DNA of 64,000 bases, from NCBI GenBank assembly GCA_020536535.1, contig JAHLWZ010000839.1, positions 21,930 through 85,929 on the forward strand, given 5' to 3'. How positions within the stretch are numbered: the stretch's first letter is position 1; every line of letters begins with the position of its first letter. The translations under genes were made by a program, and so were the position numbers. The notes beneath the pieces are model-generated. The model did not search any database and was not told where the DNA came from. It saw only the letters and a list, made by a program, of their open reading frames with translations. The stretch comes from Pelomyxa schiedti (Eukaryota; Evosea; Pelobiontida; Pelomyxidae). Below, one piece after another: positions 1 through 13,300 of this stretch.

Positions 1-2139
1 ACCGAATGCCCAACCTTCGGAAATTTCTCTATCAAGTGCACTGGACTCGATGGGATGATGAATATCTTCCTGGAGAATCTACGGGCATTTTCATTTCAGC
101 CTCCCTGGTTTGTGAGAGTACTATTGACCAGATCCAACACAACGCAGGCTTCAGACCTGGGATAGTGATTACATACAAATTCCGATTGCCATCTCTGAAA
201 CAATGTTTTCGTGGGTAGAAGGACTCGTTGAAGAAGTTTCGGGTATATTGTGTGCGATTGATGTTTTTCACTCTACCTAAAAAAATAGAGGAGGCAACAG
301 CCTCTCTTGAAGTTTCCTCAGTCATCTTCAAGGCCATAATGGGCATTACGTATGTCACGAATAAGTATAAAATTCAAAGTTAACTTTACTCTTTAGGCTG
401 CCTATATGCCTTGTTTTATTCTACGCGTTCAATTACTCAATAAATCGACTAGACGTCGAGTTTCGAGAGTTGCTTTTCACGTTTTTATATCAATTCTTAT
501 TATCGTGTAGGACTCTCAAGATATTACTTAGCTTACCACTCGATATTATTCAAGGGACTGTTCTAATAAATCGATTTCTAGAGACGGGATCAATACACAG
601 TCTCAGTTTAAAACACTCTGTGGTGCGTAAGATATTACATTGCCATTCCTAACCCAAGGTAGGAAGAGAAGGAGAAAAAGACACGTCTCCTAGATGGATC
701 AAAAGATGCTGTGATAGTACTCAATGAAAGGTCGCACTCGTAATCCACTCATTTGTGACACATGAATAGAGGGACAATAGAATCCTTTAATCCAAGTGCC
801 GAGAGTCTTTTTGAATGCACTTCAAAAGAAGTGCTTGGCAGACATGCAAGTATAATCCTGCCAGACACTGTTATCCACCCATTTAGCGTGAGAATGGAAA
901 TGCTGATGAACAATACATTGAAGCAACAAAAAAATAAGGCGGAAGGCAACGACGAACCGCCTGCATTGGACGGTATGGAACTGATCATTTCCAACAAAGG
1001 TATATATTTCCAAATGTGATTGTGGCTGTTTATGACTAAAAATAGAGGAGAAAGAAGTCCCAGTACTACTTTCTGTAACTGAAATTGTTACCAAAGACGG
1101 TTGTTACCTCACCGCCCATTCAATCTTTAACTGAGTATTACTAGGCGTGACTGTCGCCATGTTCCTGAAGGACATCAGCAACCTGAAAGCACAGCAAGCA
1201 ATAATAGAAAACCAAAAAAAACACACGGAATCTCTTCTCGAAAATATACTGCCCAAAATGATAAAAGAAAAGCTTGAGATAAATCCTGACAAACTTATTG
1301 CTGAGAAATACAAGAATGTTACTGTTGCCTTTGCTGACATTGTGGAGTGAGTACTGCTTTCTCCTTTCTTCATTGCTAAGTTGTGGAGGTTTACTCCAAT
1401 GGCTTCCAAGATGAGACCTTGGGAGTTAGTAAGCATGCTGAATTCTTTATTTTCTGCCTGGGACGGACTCCTGGATAGTTACCATGTTGAAAAGATAAAA
1501 ACAATTGGAGATTGGTTGTTCAATGAATTTTATAACCAAAAATTGACAATCACTCAGTTACATGGTTACTGGAGGGATGCCAGAGGAATCCAATACCCAC
1601 GCAGAAGACGTGCTTGAACTTGTGATTGCCATGTTTTCCACCCTTGAAAGGTACAATACACTTCATGACACAAGTCTTCATATTAGAGTTGGTATGCCCC
1701 TTCTCCCTTCGCCAAAGTTAAGGGAAAAACAAAAAAAAAAAGGCATAAACACTGGACCAGTAGTTGCTGGTGTCATAGGGAAAAAAAAGTGGGCATTCGA
1801 TATTTGGGGAGATACTGTAAACACAGCAAGCCGGTACAATTCCCTCTTCACTCCCTATTGGTCCCAATTCTTTGCAGGCTTGAGAGCTCTGGTGTACCTG
1901 ACCGCATTCAAGTCTCTGAAATTACCAAAGACCTTTTGGTCTCCAAGGGCTATCAATTTGAGTCCAGGGGAGTAATTCAAATCAAAGGCAAGGGTGAAAC
2001 TGAGTGCTTCCTATTGTATGGGATCCACAACAACTTCGGAGATGTTTACAAATCCTTTAGGGCAGAACCAAAACTACATCAAGCAAAAAGACCCATTCCT
2101 GAGGTAATGGACAGCAAATCTATGACGAGCGCCTATTAA
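1..2139 (+). CDS. Membrane-anchored PAS domain class III adenylyl cyclase (5' partial)
   Basis: The protein makes a cyclic nucleotide, most likely cAMP from ATP. The 5' end lies outside the window. Exons in the first 640 bases encode hydrophobic stretches (for example around 400-510), suggesting a membrane sensor part. A PAS domain follows: RLLDGSKDAVIVLNE near 690-750 joins by a phase-2 intron to RGTIESFNPSAESLFE. A short coiled linker (LLENILPKMIKEKL) leads to the cyclase core, with FADIVEFTPMAS, VEKIKTIGD joined to CYMVTGGMPEESNTHAEDV, GINTGPVVAGVIG and FDIWGDTVNTASR. Both metal-binding aspartates are present (FADI and TIGD). The substrate-selecting residues are Lys in KIKTIGD and Asp in FDIWGD, the ATP-type pair rather than the Glu/Cys pair of guanylyl cyclases. 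Introns of about 40-65 bases interrupt the catalytic domain in frame. It ends at TAA, about 100 bases from a convergent gene. Family and domains are secure; the N-terminal exons are uncertain. Confidence 0.85.
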
Positions 2140-2240
2140 GAAAATATTAACTAGCGGTGTAAAAAAAAACCTGTGTCAATAAGAGACTTGAAAAAACCCA
2201 AATTTTGGCACTGCCAAAACAAAAACCACTCTTTCTTAGT

Positions 2241-5200
2241 TTATACATTATCAGGATTAGACTTAGAAGAGCTGGGCTTTAGAACATCCAGCTGTACTTC
2301 CATTTCAGAGCCATCATTTTCGTAATGTCCAGCCTCCATCTTCTGTTCTTTTAGTTCCTGTTCCTCCCTCTCCTTTGCCTCAATAATGGCGTGATATCTC
2401 TTCTCTTTGAGGTTCCTGTTACAAGAAAGTGTTGCTAGTAGTGCCCATTTGTTTTGTGCATGGAGTCTGGATGTGGGCTTATCTTTGGCTGCGGAGCCTG
2501 GATCGCCTCTCGTTTCTTTTTCTTTTTCTTTGTGTTGCTGATTGGCTAGTGTTTTGGTATTTGTTAGTGTTTTAATTTGGGGTTTTTTGAGTGTAGAACC
2601 TTGTGATAATACATGCAGAAATACATTTGTGGCTGGGTTGTTATAAATGTTATCTGTGATGAACATACTGGCAAAGGCACTGTAGCCTAAATACCGTTAA
2701 GAGGGGAAGACTTTTGGAAGAGTGAAGGAACCTTTGTCCATGAAAACCAAATCCTGCATTCCAATTAGAGGGTAGTCCATTCGGAAGAAGAACAAAAATG
2801 TCATTCCTCTTTTTGCAAAAGATTAGAGAAGAATAGGAAAAAAGGATACAACATCGCGGTAGCAAGACGGATTATTGAAGATGTAATGCCAGCAAGGCTA
2901 CTCATATTTTAGGACCCCGAAGAGGAAAGAAAGGTTAAAATACATTCCAACAAAGGTATTGGCAAAGTCATATAAAGCAAACAGTCTTCGATGTATGATG
3001 ACAAGGTGATCCAGCCAAAACATATCCACGACACTTTTTTGTTGCTTGTTAGATCAATTTGGAACAGGAAGCTTACAGAGTGACAAATAGCATTCGCACA
3101 ATGGTAGTTATAATGGATATAATAAGTGTATAATTGAAGCGTCTGTGTATATTCTTGATGATATCAATCATTAAACCAGTATAACCTTCCTTGGGTTAGC
3201 TCAAATACTTTGATTACACTAAACATACCAAAGATAAAGAATATGACCCACAGAACGGCAAAAACTACAAAATAGGCAATAGCTGTATGACTGGAAGAAG
3301 AATTAGCGCTGGAAAGAATATGGAAGCACCTGCCTCACTTGCATCCCGACATAGTTACTTGCTGTAGAGAGAGATACCGATCTTGGGTCGACGACAACTT
3401 TTCCTTGTCTAACAAGCATCACCTAGGAAACATGGGTACAGAAACTAGCAAAAAGGAAGATATACATTGTTTCTGTAACTGTAAAAAAGGAGAAGCCACA
3501 TGAGTAGACCAATGACTAACGTCACCTAAATAGAGTTAGTTGTTCACTTTTTCGTTGAACATTGTGAGATACAGCAGCAGCAGCTTGACCAGAAGAGATT
3601 ACTTTTTCCCCTATAGCATCTAAAACCCCACCTGGGCCACTTTCAGATGTTATGGCATACAACTTTTGGGCAAGCAGTAAAATGATGTTTCCTCCATTGC
3701 CAAGATCCTACAGGATATAAACTGAAGAAGACAGTATGCAAGAGAACCTGTGACGATAAGGAGTTTATCATTTCACTGACTATCTGGGAACCAAAGCCAA
3801 TAGCACTTGGAATATCAACATCAAGGCCAAGTTTGTTAGCCACAGACACAGCACTGTCGATTGCCTTAATCTGTGAAGAGTCAATTAGCACTGTGATTAC
3901 TGAGTAGATTCTTGTCTCAACCTCAAGATCAATCATTCCGTTTTTAGCCACTTGGATAGAATAGGAAATCCAATATTCCACCCAAAATGTGGCCAGATAA
4001 CAGTATAACAGACACAGAAAAGAAAGGCCCGCGGCTAAAAGGAAACGTTGGGGGAAGGTAAAGGAGCTCCAAGATTCAAGCCATTTATGCTGGTTAGGAG
4101 CTACTGTAGTCAGTATTTGATGGGAAGAAGGAATGATTACCAGGAGAGAAAAAGTAGTATCGGATCTTGAAAATTGCTTTTTCAATAAGGGAAGCTTCAG
4201 GAGAGAGGGAGGGCATTGGTATGGCCGGTGGAGGCCTTTCCACTAATTTGGAGCAGTGCTCTTTCCAGTTGGTCATCCTGTGCAGCCACAAAATAAGTGC
4301 TGATAGAAAATTAAGCTGATAGAAAACCTTGCAACTTCCCTTGTAAGATGGTTGTGCCCACTAATTGCAAGGTATACAATCACTCCTAAAGTTACTGCCA
4401 AAAATGCATATACAGAGAAAAAAATCTGGAAAGATGAATTTCAGGGATGTTGTGTTGTTAATCGTACAGTTGCAAGGCATATAGAAAAGGGATCAGGCTC
4501 CCCTTGAAGTACAATTGCCAGAGCCGTCACAACAGCCCCAAAAAGAAGTAGTATAATAGCAACAATTATGGACAGTATGACCTAGGGAACACCTCAGGTG
4601 CAAATAATTAGAAATGGGACTACAGATAGCCTAAAAACAAAGCGTGTGGATGCCCAAGTGCTGTTCGCAAAAAACTGGATAAAGTGAGCTTGATAGCTAG
4701 GAGCACTTAATATTTACCATGGGGATTACAAGTATCATTAAAACATAGACCAAATTTTTAATTAGGCCTAAGTGTGAGTGAGAAGGTTCAGTGGCGAAAA
4801 GAGATTACTGAAAGATGAGACATCTGGAGACTGCAGGTTATACAAGTGGAACCTATCGCTTTCAATGAAAATTCCATCACAGAAGAACTAGGTTTGGGGT
4901 AGTGTGCATTTAACTTTCTACAGTGGTACCACAAATGAATAAAATCCGGATGAACCAGAAACAAAATGTAGATCAGAAAATATGTAGACACCATTCTCAT
5001 TTGTAAGTTGTCCAGTCTGAAAAAAAGATTAGTCGAGAAAAGCATATCTTGGAAATTGCATTGTAAGATATGGTAGTCTCAGGAGAGAGTCTCTCTTGTA
5101 ATGATTTTTCTTCCTTCGAAACATCCTCATACTCCCGTCGTGCTACAAATACCTGTACTCTTCTCCCAAAAGAAGGGGTTCCTGAAGGAGCAGTGAGGTG

Positions 5201-8200
5201 TAGACATGTAACATCAATATCAACCATAGAGGTCATAGATAATGAGCTGTGGTTGTCTCAAAGAGGATATTTCTGCAGCTTCATCATCTCCAACAACGAC
5301 ACACTTTTCAACTAGAACCGTTGGGGTTGTAAGCCCAGCAGGTTGAGTCTTGAAAAAGAAAGTCACATTACAGGAAAAGGAATAGAGTGCAACCGTTGTT
5401 TCAACAATAGATAGATCATTGAGAATTTCAAAAGTATCAGAAACATCGCTTTTCCGTTCGTCATTTAACCCGACAAATTGCACACTATAGTTACCTGCCC
5501 AATATGTCAATGCAGCTTTATGTATACCTATGGAAACCTGCTGGAGCATCTATTAAACGGAAGCAAAACTCCACAAAACCACCAGATCCTGTTGTAGCCT
5601 GGCTGGTTTCATCACTGGCTCGTGCAATTTGCATTTCACTGTCTGGTTGCTTTAACGGAAAGAGTTAGAAACGGTGCAGATAAAAAGTTCAACCTGTGCA
5701 ACCACCACTTTCATGTCGTATTCCTCAAGCCCAGAATCCCCAGCAATTCTTGCTTGAAGTGTGAAGCACATTACACCACCCAAAAACATCCGAGTTGGCC
5801 TGGGACCACTGACAATTTCAATTGTGGAAGCCATGGCCGTCAAATCGAACTCCCGTGTACAAATTGAGTCTTCACTGTTTCTTTTGTTAGCATCTAAGTT
5901 TCAAAATTGAGATCCTCTACTCACTCGGTACTTAGAGTCAAGAAACACATTTTGTAAGATTTGCCTGCCACACCCAGTGAGATTATCCATGACTCAAAAG
6001 TGATTTCAGTGCTTGGTAGGTTAGGAAGGGCATCAGCCAAGGGAAAAAGTACTTGGAACCGATTTGCACTGGGTATTGTGGAACAGCAACCCCTGTACCA
6101 TCAACAGATTTCACAGTTGTTAAAACTACTGGAAATGGAATGTAACATGATACTCGACCATCCTCTGAGGCCTATTTTGAGGAAAGAAATGGAAAATGTA
6201 GAGGAGTAGCTACTCGCTCAGCCAGCATTTTAATTATAGGGGGCTGTGAAAATGGTTGTTGTGGGGCAATCACTGCTGAGGGTTGTCTCAGCAATTCCAA
6301 GGTGATCTGAATTTCTGTCAATAGAAGAGAATAGGAAAAAAAGGAGAAAAACCGTCCACAAAGAGAGGTCAATTTCAGAAACAGGTTCCAGAATAGTACC
6401 ATCAAGGACAAAACAGATTTTGAGTTTCCCACTCCCAAGGGAAATTACTCCAATATCTAAGGGAGATTATTGTTAGGTGTTATTGCTCATGTATACCATT
6501 AAAAACTGCAAGGCCAGTATTGTCCACAGGCGTACTCCACCCCCATATTTCACTTTGAGGTGACACTGATGACAGACTTGCCACAACAGCTTCATCAAAT
6601 GAGAAATCCAAATCAAGGGTGTCACAGTTAATGGCAAGCATCCGTGTTCCTTTGATGGATTATTGAAAAAAGAGAAAAAAGACTCGTGCCTGTAAGATTT
6701 CCCCCAGTGGAGGGAGTCAGCAGCACAATAGGTTGAATAGAAAACGGTTCACATAAGGAGCCGTTCCTGAGGGCAGCTTCTACAATGATAACAGCATTTT
6801 GCACTGGAGCCTGTGCGACCACGTGAATATATTCTTCAGATTGAATTCCATCTAGCTGAAGATAAAACCAATAAGAGCCAGGGTAAATCAGCGTAACACC
6901 AAGTGTTTCTATGTCAAGTGAGTAAGTCAATTTATTCAAAAAAAAGAATTTGGTACCTTTGTTGAAACTCACACAGGGGTTGGAAGTTGTGCACAATGTT
7001 GCATATACTGGTGGGCACGCCTGTTGTCTAAGATAGGCATAGTTCCAACTGACGCTATTATTGCTAGAGTCAAGTGCCAGTGCCTACCCCACAAATAAGC
7101 TAAATTTGAGAAAATAGCTGAAACACTTGAATGTAAAATTCTTCATTTATGTTGATAGTGGCAACAGAGGAAATATGGACCTTGACAACTGAAACGGTGA
7201 TGTTTTATGAGAGGAAGAAAATGAACTTACTTGGGTTGTCGATTTTAATCATGAAGAAAGCGCTTGAGCAGTCCTGCACCACTGTTTCAGTAAAACTAGA
7301 ATATGTCTGTACCAAATAGAGTTCGCCCCAATATTCCCCAGGATAACCTGAGACACAAACAAGGTAAATGTATAGAAAAGACAGAGTGTGCACCACCATC
7401 ATCAATTTGGAAATGAGCATCAAAAATCCAGCCATTAGCGCCGCTTGTTAGAATAACATCATCACTTGATGTTATTTGGCGGTATTCTTGTGAGGCAGTA
7501 TAAATAATCATATCTGAGAGTAAGTTGTAGTCCAAGTTGTTGTTATAGTATGATGTCATTGGTTCACTCTCTCCATTGAAAACCTGTAGACTATTACACA
7601 GAATACAGAATACAGAAGCATAGATAGAGCCTACCCTAATGCCAATGGTAAAGGGTTGCCCGATTTGTACTTGGCAATAAGACTCTTCATTCAGGATAAC
7701 CTCAATATCCGAGCATAAATGAGAATTTTCCTTCGAGATGTAATTGGCTCACTATGCAATAATTGGAGACTCACCTGAGGGTCAGACACACCCCACTGAA
7801 AGGGAGCAGCTATTCCATCTACTGAGATGATAGCAGAATATGTTCTATTCTCCCAGTCAGCATCAACTCGTGCAGTGAGAAGATCTCCAAATAAAGCTAG
7901 TCCCTGATTACTAGAAAGAATAAAAAAACAACACCATGTTAAGAAGGCACAGAGGCATACTCAGAAGCAACTGGATAATAGTGGAAGGCAGTGCCAACCT
8001 CGGATTCTAGGAACGCAATTTTCCCAGGAATACCTGTCCAGGCTTCAAAATCTGGAGTAAGCATTATCAATACCCACCTTGCCCACTTTCATCAAAGATG
8101 AGAATAACAGGGGACTGTAATGTAACACCAATTTGGTTTTTAGCATTGAGTGAATAAACTGACACAAATCCAGCCACAGTCGTGGTAACATTTATAATGT

Positions 8201-10001
8201 CTGATTCAAGAGATTCAACACCCTCACAGAAGAATGTGATCCTGTGAGGACCAGGGGGTCCACGAACTAAGAAACTCATTGACATGGTGGCACTGTAGAA
8301 AGCTGAGCGAAATCATTAAGATAGATATTGCACACAATCCAGAAGAGTTTGTTGGAGGAGACACAGGATTGTCCAGATATTTAATAGGTATCCATGACTC
8401 ATAGCTTGCTTCATATGGTCCCCGTCTTCGCCCATCTGCAATACCTATTTACTACATAGGGAAAAAAAGTGGAAGGATACTCCATTCAGTTATCATGGCA
8501 ATCACAACTTTTCCCTGCAAAGCGTGTCCATCACCATCAACTACCTTTAGAACCATATCAAATTGAGATCCTTCCTTTACAGATGAAGGTGGGTCACTGA
8601 TAATGATTACAGACGCAACTAATAGTGTGTCAAAAAAGACAAAGAGAGTGGGGGCAACCATCAGTTTTAACTTTTGGAATGAGACCCTCTGAAGTAAAGA
8701 GAAACTTGAATGCCTGCTCACAGACCTTTTTTTTGTATAAAAAAGCATTGGGTGAAATGAGTGAGATTTTTCATACAGCCATAATATAAAGTTCTCCAAA
8801 ATTTGATGCATTTAACGTTAAACCCTTAAATGTAGCCTTTCCTGTAATGGTAGAGTACGCTTCAATTGGACTGACAATTGCTACAATAAAAATGTTATGA
8901 GATGTAAACAATATGATGAACTAAACCAAATTTTGGTGTACGAAGATCTTCAGTGAGCATGTATTGTGTGTAATAGTCTGCAGGATTTGAAAAAAGTAAC
9001 ACCCGTTTTCCTGAAAGTGGTTCCCCATTTGTATCAATAACCTTCACTTCGAGGTCAATGGGTGTCCTACTTCATATTAGAAACTTGGGAACTAAGATGA
9101 AAGGGTCAGAGGCACACACGCGGTATCCCACTCTGTAGGAATAGCTGTTAATTGTAAAATATTCCCCACTTTTGATTCTACAGATACAGTTGCAGTCTGG
9201 CTCAATGATGAAAGGGATTCGTCAGCAAATGAAAATCTCAGTGTGTATCTCCCTATAATTCCAGATTGTATCACAAAATCATTGAACATAGCATCTCCAT
9301 TTGCTGAGGTTGTATCTGTTTGTTGGTGAGTGTCATCTTTAGCCCCCAAAGTGCTAATCAAACGTGCATACTGCTGAAACCAGCAAGTACTGGGGTACAC
9401 ATTGGTGTAAATTGAATTATTTTGAGGGGATTAACGATTCCAATACAATCCAGTGAGGTTATATTAGTAGCAATCTGTTCCACTAGCATCATATATCAGA
9501 TTTCAAAAAGGAGGAAGTGCAGGAGAACCTGACACCACAATGTCCCATCCATCAGCAGGGAACCCTTCCAAGTTTTTCACATACAGCCAAGGAACCTGCT
9601 CTAGTGGTTCCCCTATAACGACATAAACAGGAGGCTGCACAAACATATTCATCTGATACACAAAGAGCCTGAATAAAATAGCAATAGTAAAAAAAGAAAC
9701 AAACCTTATTGGGTGTGTTTTCACCAAGTGCATTTCGTGGGTCCCTAAAAACAGAAAACAACAACAAAGTGGCACTAAAAAAAAAAAAGGAACCGTTAGT
9801 GAGACACAAGACCATAACTTTTACGTTTCTTCTTTTGTTGGGTTATTATGGGAGAGAGACATAGACGTACACCATGCAGAACACGATCATCAACGTGGCA
9901 ATTGTGAAAAAATTGTCCCTGACTCGGTCATTGATCAAATCATAGAACACAGGGATCCGAATCTCGCGCGGGTATTTCCCAGGTGCCTTGTCGACGTACA
10001 T
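2241..10001 (-). CDS. Very large multi-pass membrane protein with repeated extracellular beta-sandwich-like domains
   Basis: I do not recognise the family. The proposed start MYVDKAPGKYPREIRIPV is followed by one hydrophobic segment (FFTIATLMIVFCMV), probably a signal anchor. A long region of about 4.5 kb then carries loosely repeated extracellular-type modules with the recurring pattern NGxxxFxDxxxxxGxxGxYxLxF. Examples are NGDAMFNDFVIQSGIIGRYT near 9250 and NENGVYIFSDLHFVSGSSGF near 4960. Other modules contain PPVYVVIGEPL and KEGSQFDMVLKVVDGDGHAL. Between about 4,760 and 2,880 there are roughly six or seven membrane segments, including IIVAIILLLFGAVVTALAIV, FSVYAFLAVTLGVIVYLAIS and YFVVFAVLWVIFFIFGMF. 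The C-terminus is charged and probably cytosolic (EAKEREEQELKEQKMEAG). Around 25 short introns are needed and I have not fixed all of them. The layout suggests a receptor or channel, but that is inference only. Confidence 0.5.
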
Positions 10002-10354
10002 TTGTCAAACGCGTGCGACGACACCGGACGTCAAGCGCTACACGAATACGAGAAAAAAAACCTGAGAAAATACAAACCGTTGATTCCGAGAACTTTTTTC
10101 GGAAGTTTGAAGATCGCTCCTTTGATGGTAGTGGAACTTCTCCTTGGGCAAGGTTGCTTCCCCGGGTTCTCTTGGCTCCTCATAAATCACAAGATGGAAC
10201 AGCATCCAGAAGTCCCACTCGCGCACTCCAGCGGTAGCCCTTTTAGAGTTTTAGGAAACACCATCACACGTTTTGGCTTTCTTTATTGAGCATCATCACT
10301 CTCCGAGGGTCGGTGCAGCAGCAGGGGAGTGGTGTCACGCGTGAGAAGTGAGAA
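10002..10354. promoter_or_regulatory. Divergent intergenic region between the membrane-protein gene and CPSF1
   Basis: About 350 bases separate the two proposed start codons, so this must hold both promoters. I see no convincing named promoter element. No RNA gene or long conserved-looking ORF is evident. Confidence 0.35.
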
Positions 10355-13300
10355 ATGAGTTTTTGTTTTCTGAGCGTTACGCACCGTGCCACTTCGGTGC
10401 ATCACTGTGTGTCGGGGCACCTCACGTCCGACCAAGATTCCAACTTGGTTTTGGCTCGCGCAAACATTTTGCAGATCTACTCCCTGTCTACGTCCCACCC
10501 TTTGGAAGAGGCATTTTATTTTTTTTTTTTTTTTTTTTTTTCTTTCTTCCCCCTTTTTTCTTTTCTTTCTTTCTTGCTTTCTTACTTTTGTTTTTCCTCC
10601 CCTTTGTATCTTCCTTTCTTGTTGTCATTGGATTTCATCACATTTGTTTTAATTAATCACGGCTATTTGACAGGACCCGAGTAGTGGAGTGGATGGGAAA
10701 TCTCACCGTCTAGATCTGCTTCATGAATGGGAGTTGTGCGGAAACATCGAATCTTTGTCACTCGTTCAGTTTCCACGAGAGAGCTGTGATTCTCTGGTTG
10801 TTTCATTTGCTGATGCAAAAGTGTCTGTTTTGAAGTATAACAGAAGTTCTGCTTCCCTGGACATTTGTTCAATGCACTGCTACGAGCAAGCAGATTTAAG
10901 GGTATTCCTAGTTTCCTTCCTATCCCTCATGTAACGAATTTATTTTCATGTTTTTTTTTTTTATCTTTTTATTTTATTTTTTTCTCTAGGAAGGTAGGGA
11001 AAGAGTTTCATTTCCCCCACTTGTTAGAATAGATTCCCAGCAGAGATGTGCCGCTGTACTTGTGTATGACCACAATATAGCTATAATTCCATTTGCGGAC
11101 ACTAACTCGTTGGATGAGATGTAAGTCCGTTTCTCTACAGCATAGTGAGTTCCTTATTGTTTCCATAAGGGAGCAGGATTCTAAGCTGTCTATCTTGAAC
11201 ACCTTGAGCTCCTTTACTTTCAGCCTTTCAGCCATTAATGTTTCGAATGTGAGGGACTTCTGTTTTCTCACTGGCTATTTTGAGCCCACTCTTGTTGTAC
11301 TGCATGAAAGTCCCATCACGACTTGGGCTGGGTAGATCTCTTCTGTTCCCACAAAAGTTTTCATTCCTCAAAAAGACGTCTACCAGCAGTCAAGGACACC
11401 TGCAGTGCAACAGTTGTTTCCCTTCAAATGTCTAAGCACACCAGAACGATTTTATGGACAGCTGATAAACTGCCACATAATTGCTTTTTGTCTCTTCCCG
11501 TCCCTGATCCATTAGGTAAAAGAGGCTTCCACGTAAATTTGTGGATAAATCCTTCATCCAGGTGGAATATTGGTTTTGTCCCCAAATTCTGCATTATACC
11601 TGAACCAGAATTACCGATTTGCCTTCTTGTTCAATGACTTTGGCGATGTCAATTCCGTTTTTATTGCCAGAGGTGTCTTCCTTTATGTGCATTCCTTCAT
11701 GTGTAATTTTGTGGCCAAAAGACCAGTCTAAAGACCCCATTGTCGCCGACGCTGCAAAGGCCCTGTTTGTAACGAAAGATACCCTCCTGATATCTCTTCG
11801 AGGAGGAGAATTGTATCTCCTTCTACCCCTTTTGAACTACTCACTATTAATAAGGTATGTGCTGCATCTTATTCATGACGGGCGAAGTGTTACTGGTATG
11901 ACACTTGTAAAAGCCGGGACAACTGCAATTGCCTCTTGCGTAAGCCTTTATTCTTCCGGCTCAAACATCAGCTGTAATTTTTACTGTTTTCAGATGTGTC
12001 TCTTACCAATTCCGAAGTATATGTTTATTGGGTCTTACCATGGAGATTCTCTTCTTTTATCCTATAGTGAAAACGCTTCGGTGGATATTGGTTTAAGGGT
12101 TTGTTCTACAGTGCACTCTACTGTTTTAAAACAGAAATGCAGCCCCCTGCCCCTAAACGTTCAAAAGTGGTGAAGGGTGAGTCACCATCATTCTTGGATG
12201 AGATTGACGACCTGCAACTTTACAGTAATTCGGAACCCCAAGTCGCAACCACTGGGCCATTTCCTACTGTGTGCCACCTTAACTAGTTTTTTAAGCATTT
12301 CTATTTACTTTCACAGTCAGGATATAAATTTTCAGTTGTTGATCAACTTCCTTGTCTGAGTCCGATAAGAGACCTCGCTGTTGGTGAGTCATATGATATT
12401 TACAGCACTTCTATAGCGGTGAGTTGCTTCCCCGCCGTGCCATTCTGACTGCGACCCAGGAGGGAAACCCACGGAAGTTCCTTGAGATGGTTGCATGCTC
12501 TGGTCATGGAAGAAATGGCAGTCTTTTTATTCTTCAAGTATCGACTTGCTCTTCTCATTTGGGAGATTTACTTTGAAAAAGAATGGAATCCGTCCTGACG
12601 TTGTCTCCTCCAGCACCGATTTACTTGGCTGTGTGTCTATGTGGTCCCTGCATGGGTGGAAAGAGAGCGACTCACATGAACACCACAGTGGCCTAAAGGA
12701 GCATGCCACACTTGTTGTCAGTAAGGCTGATGCAACTTTGGTGTGTTCGTTTTAAGGAGGACCTATTATCACCTCATACTTGCCAAAAAGATTTTTGCTT
12801 CTGGTGAGCAAATACAAGAAATCTCCGATAGAGTCGAGTTTTTTACTACTGGAGCAACGATATTGGCCTCAAACATTCTTTCTGATAAGTTAATTGTACA
12901 AGTTTATCAGTCAGGGATCAAACTCATTAACACAAGTAAGCTTGTATTTCGACCAACATGAAAATACTTACAATTTCTAATAGCAACCTTGAAACAAATT
13001 CACAAACTTTCTCCACCACCTGGAGGAACCATCACATTCGCCTGCTGTGAGGATCCATATGTAGGCATTCTCCTTTCCAACGGTTCCTTTTATCTTTATG
13101 TGGTCACAGAGAGCTCAAGGCTCCAACAGTTGCCCAACCAACTGGTTCTTTCCTTTTTTAAAATAAATCATAAACCTGATATTCTTATAGGTGGATTCCA
13201 GCATCAGGGCTATAAACCTTTTCAGCACTTGCACATGCACCACTCCTACACAGCCACCCACTTTTCATGAGCCAGATCCATTGGAAGCTGAGCTCTATGG

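Noticed and set aside
10511-10673. A GC-AG first intron in CPSF1
   Set aside because: A GT-AG alternative (donor GTCCCACCC in the ACG codon region, acceptor CCCGAG) gives a consistent phase, so a non-canonical intron is not required.
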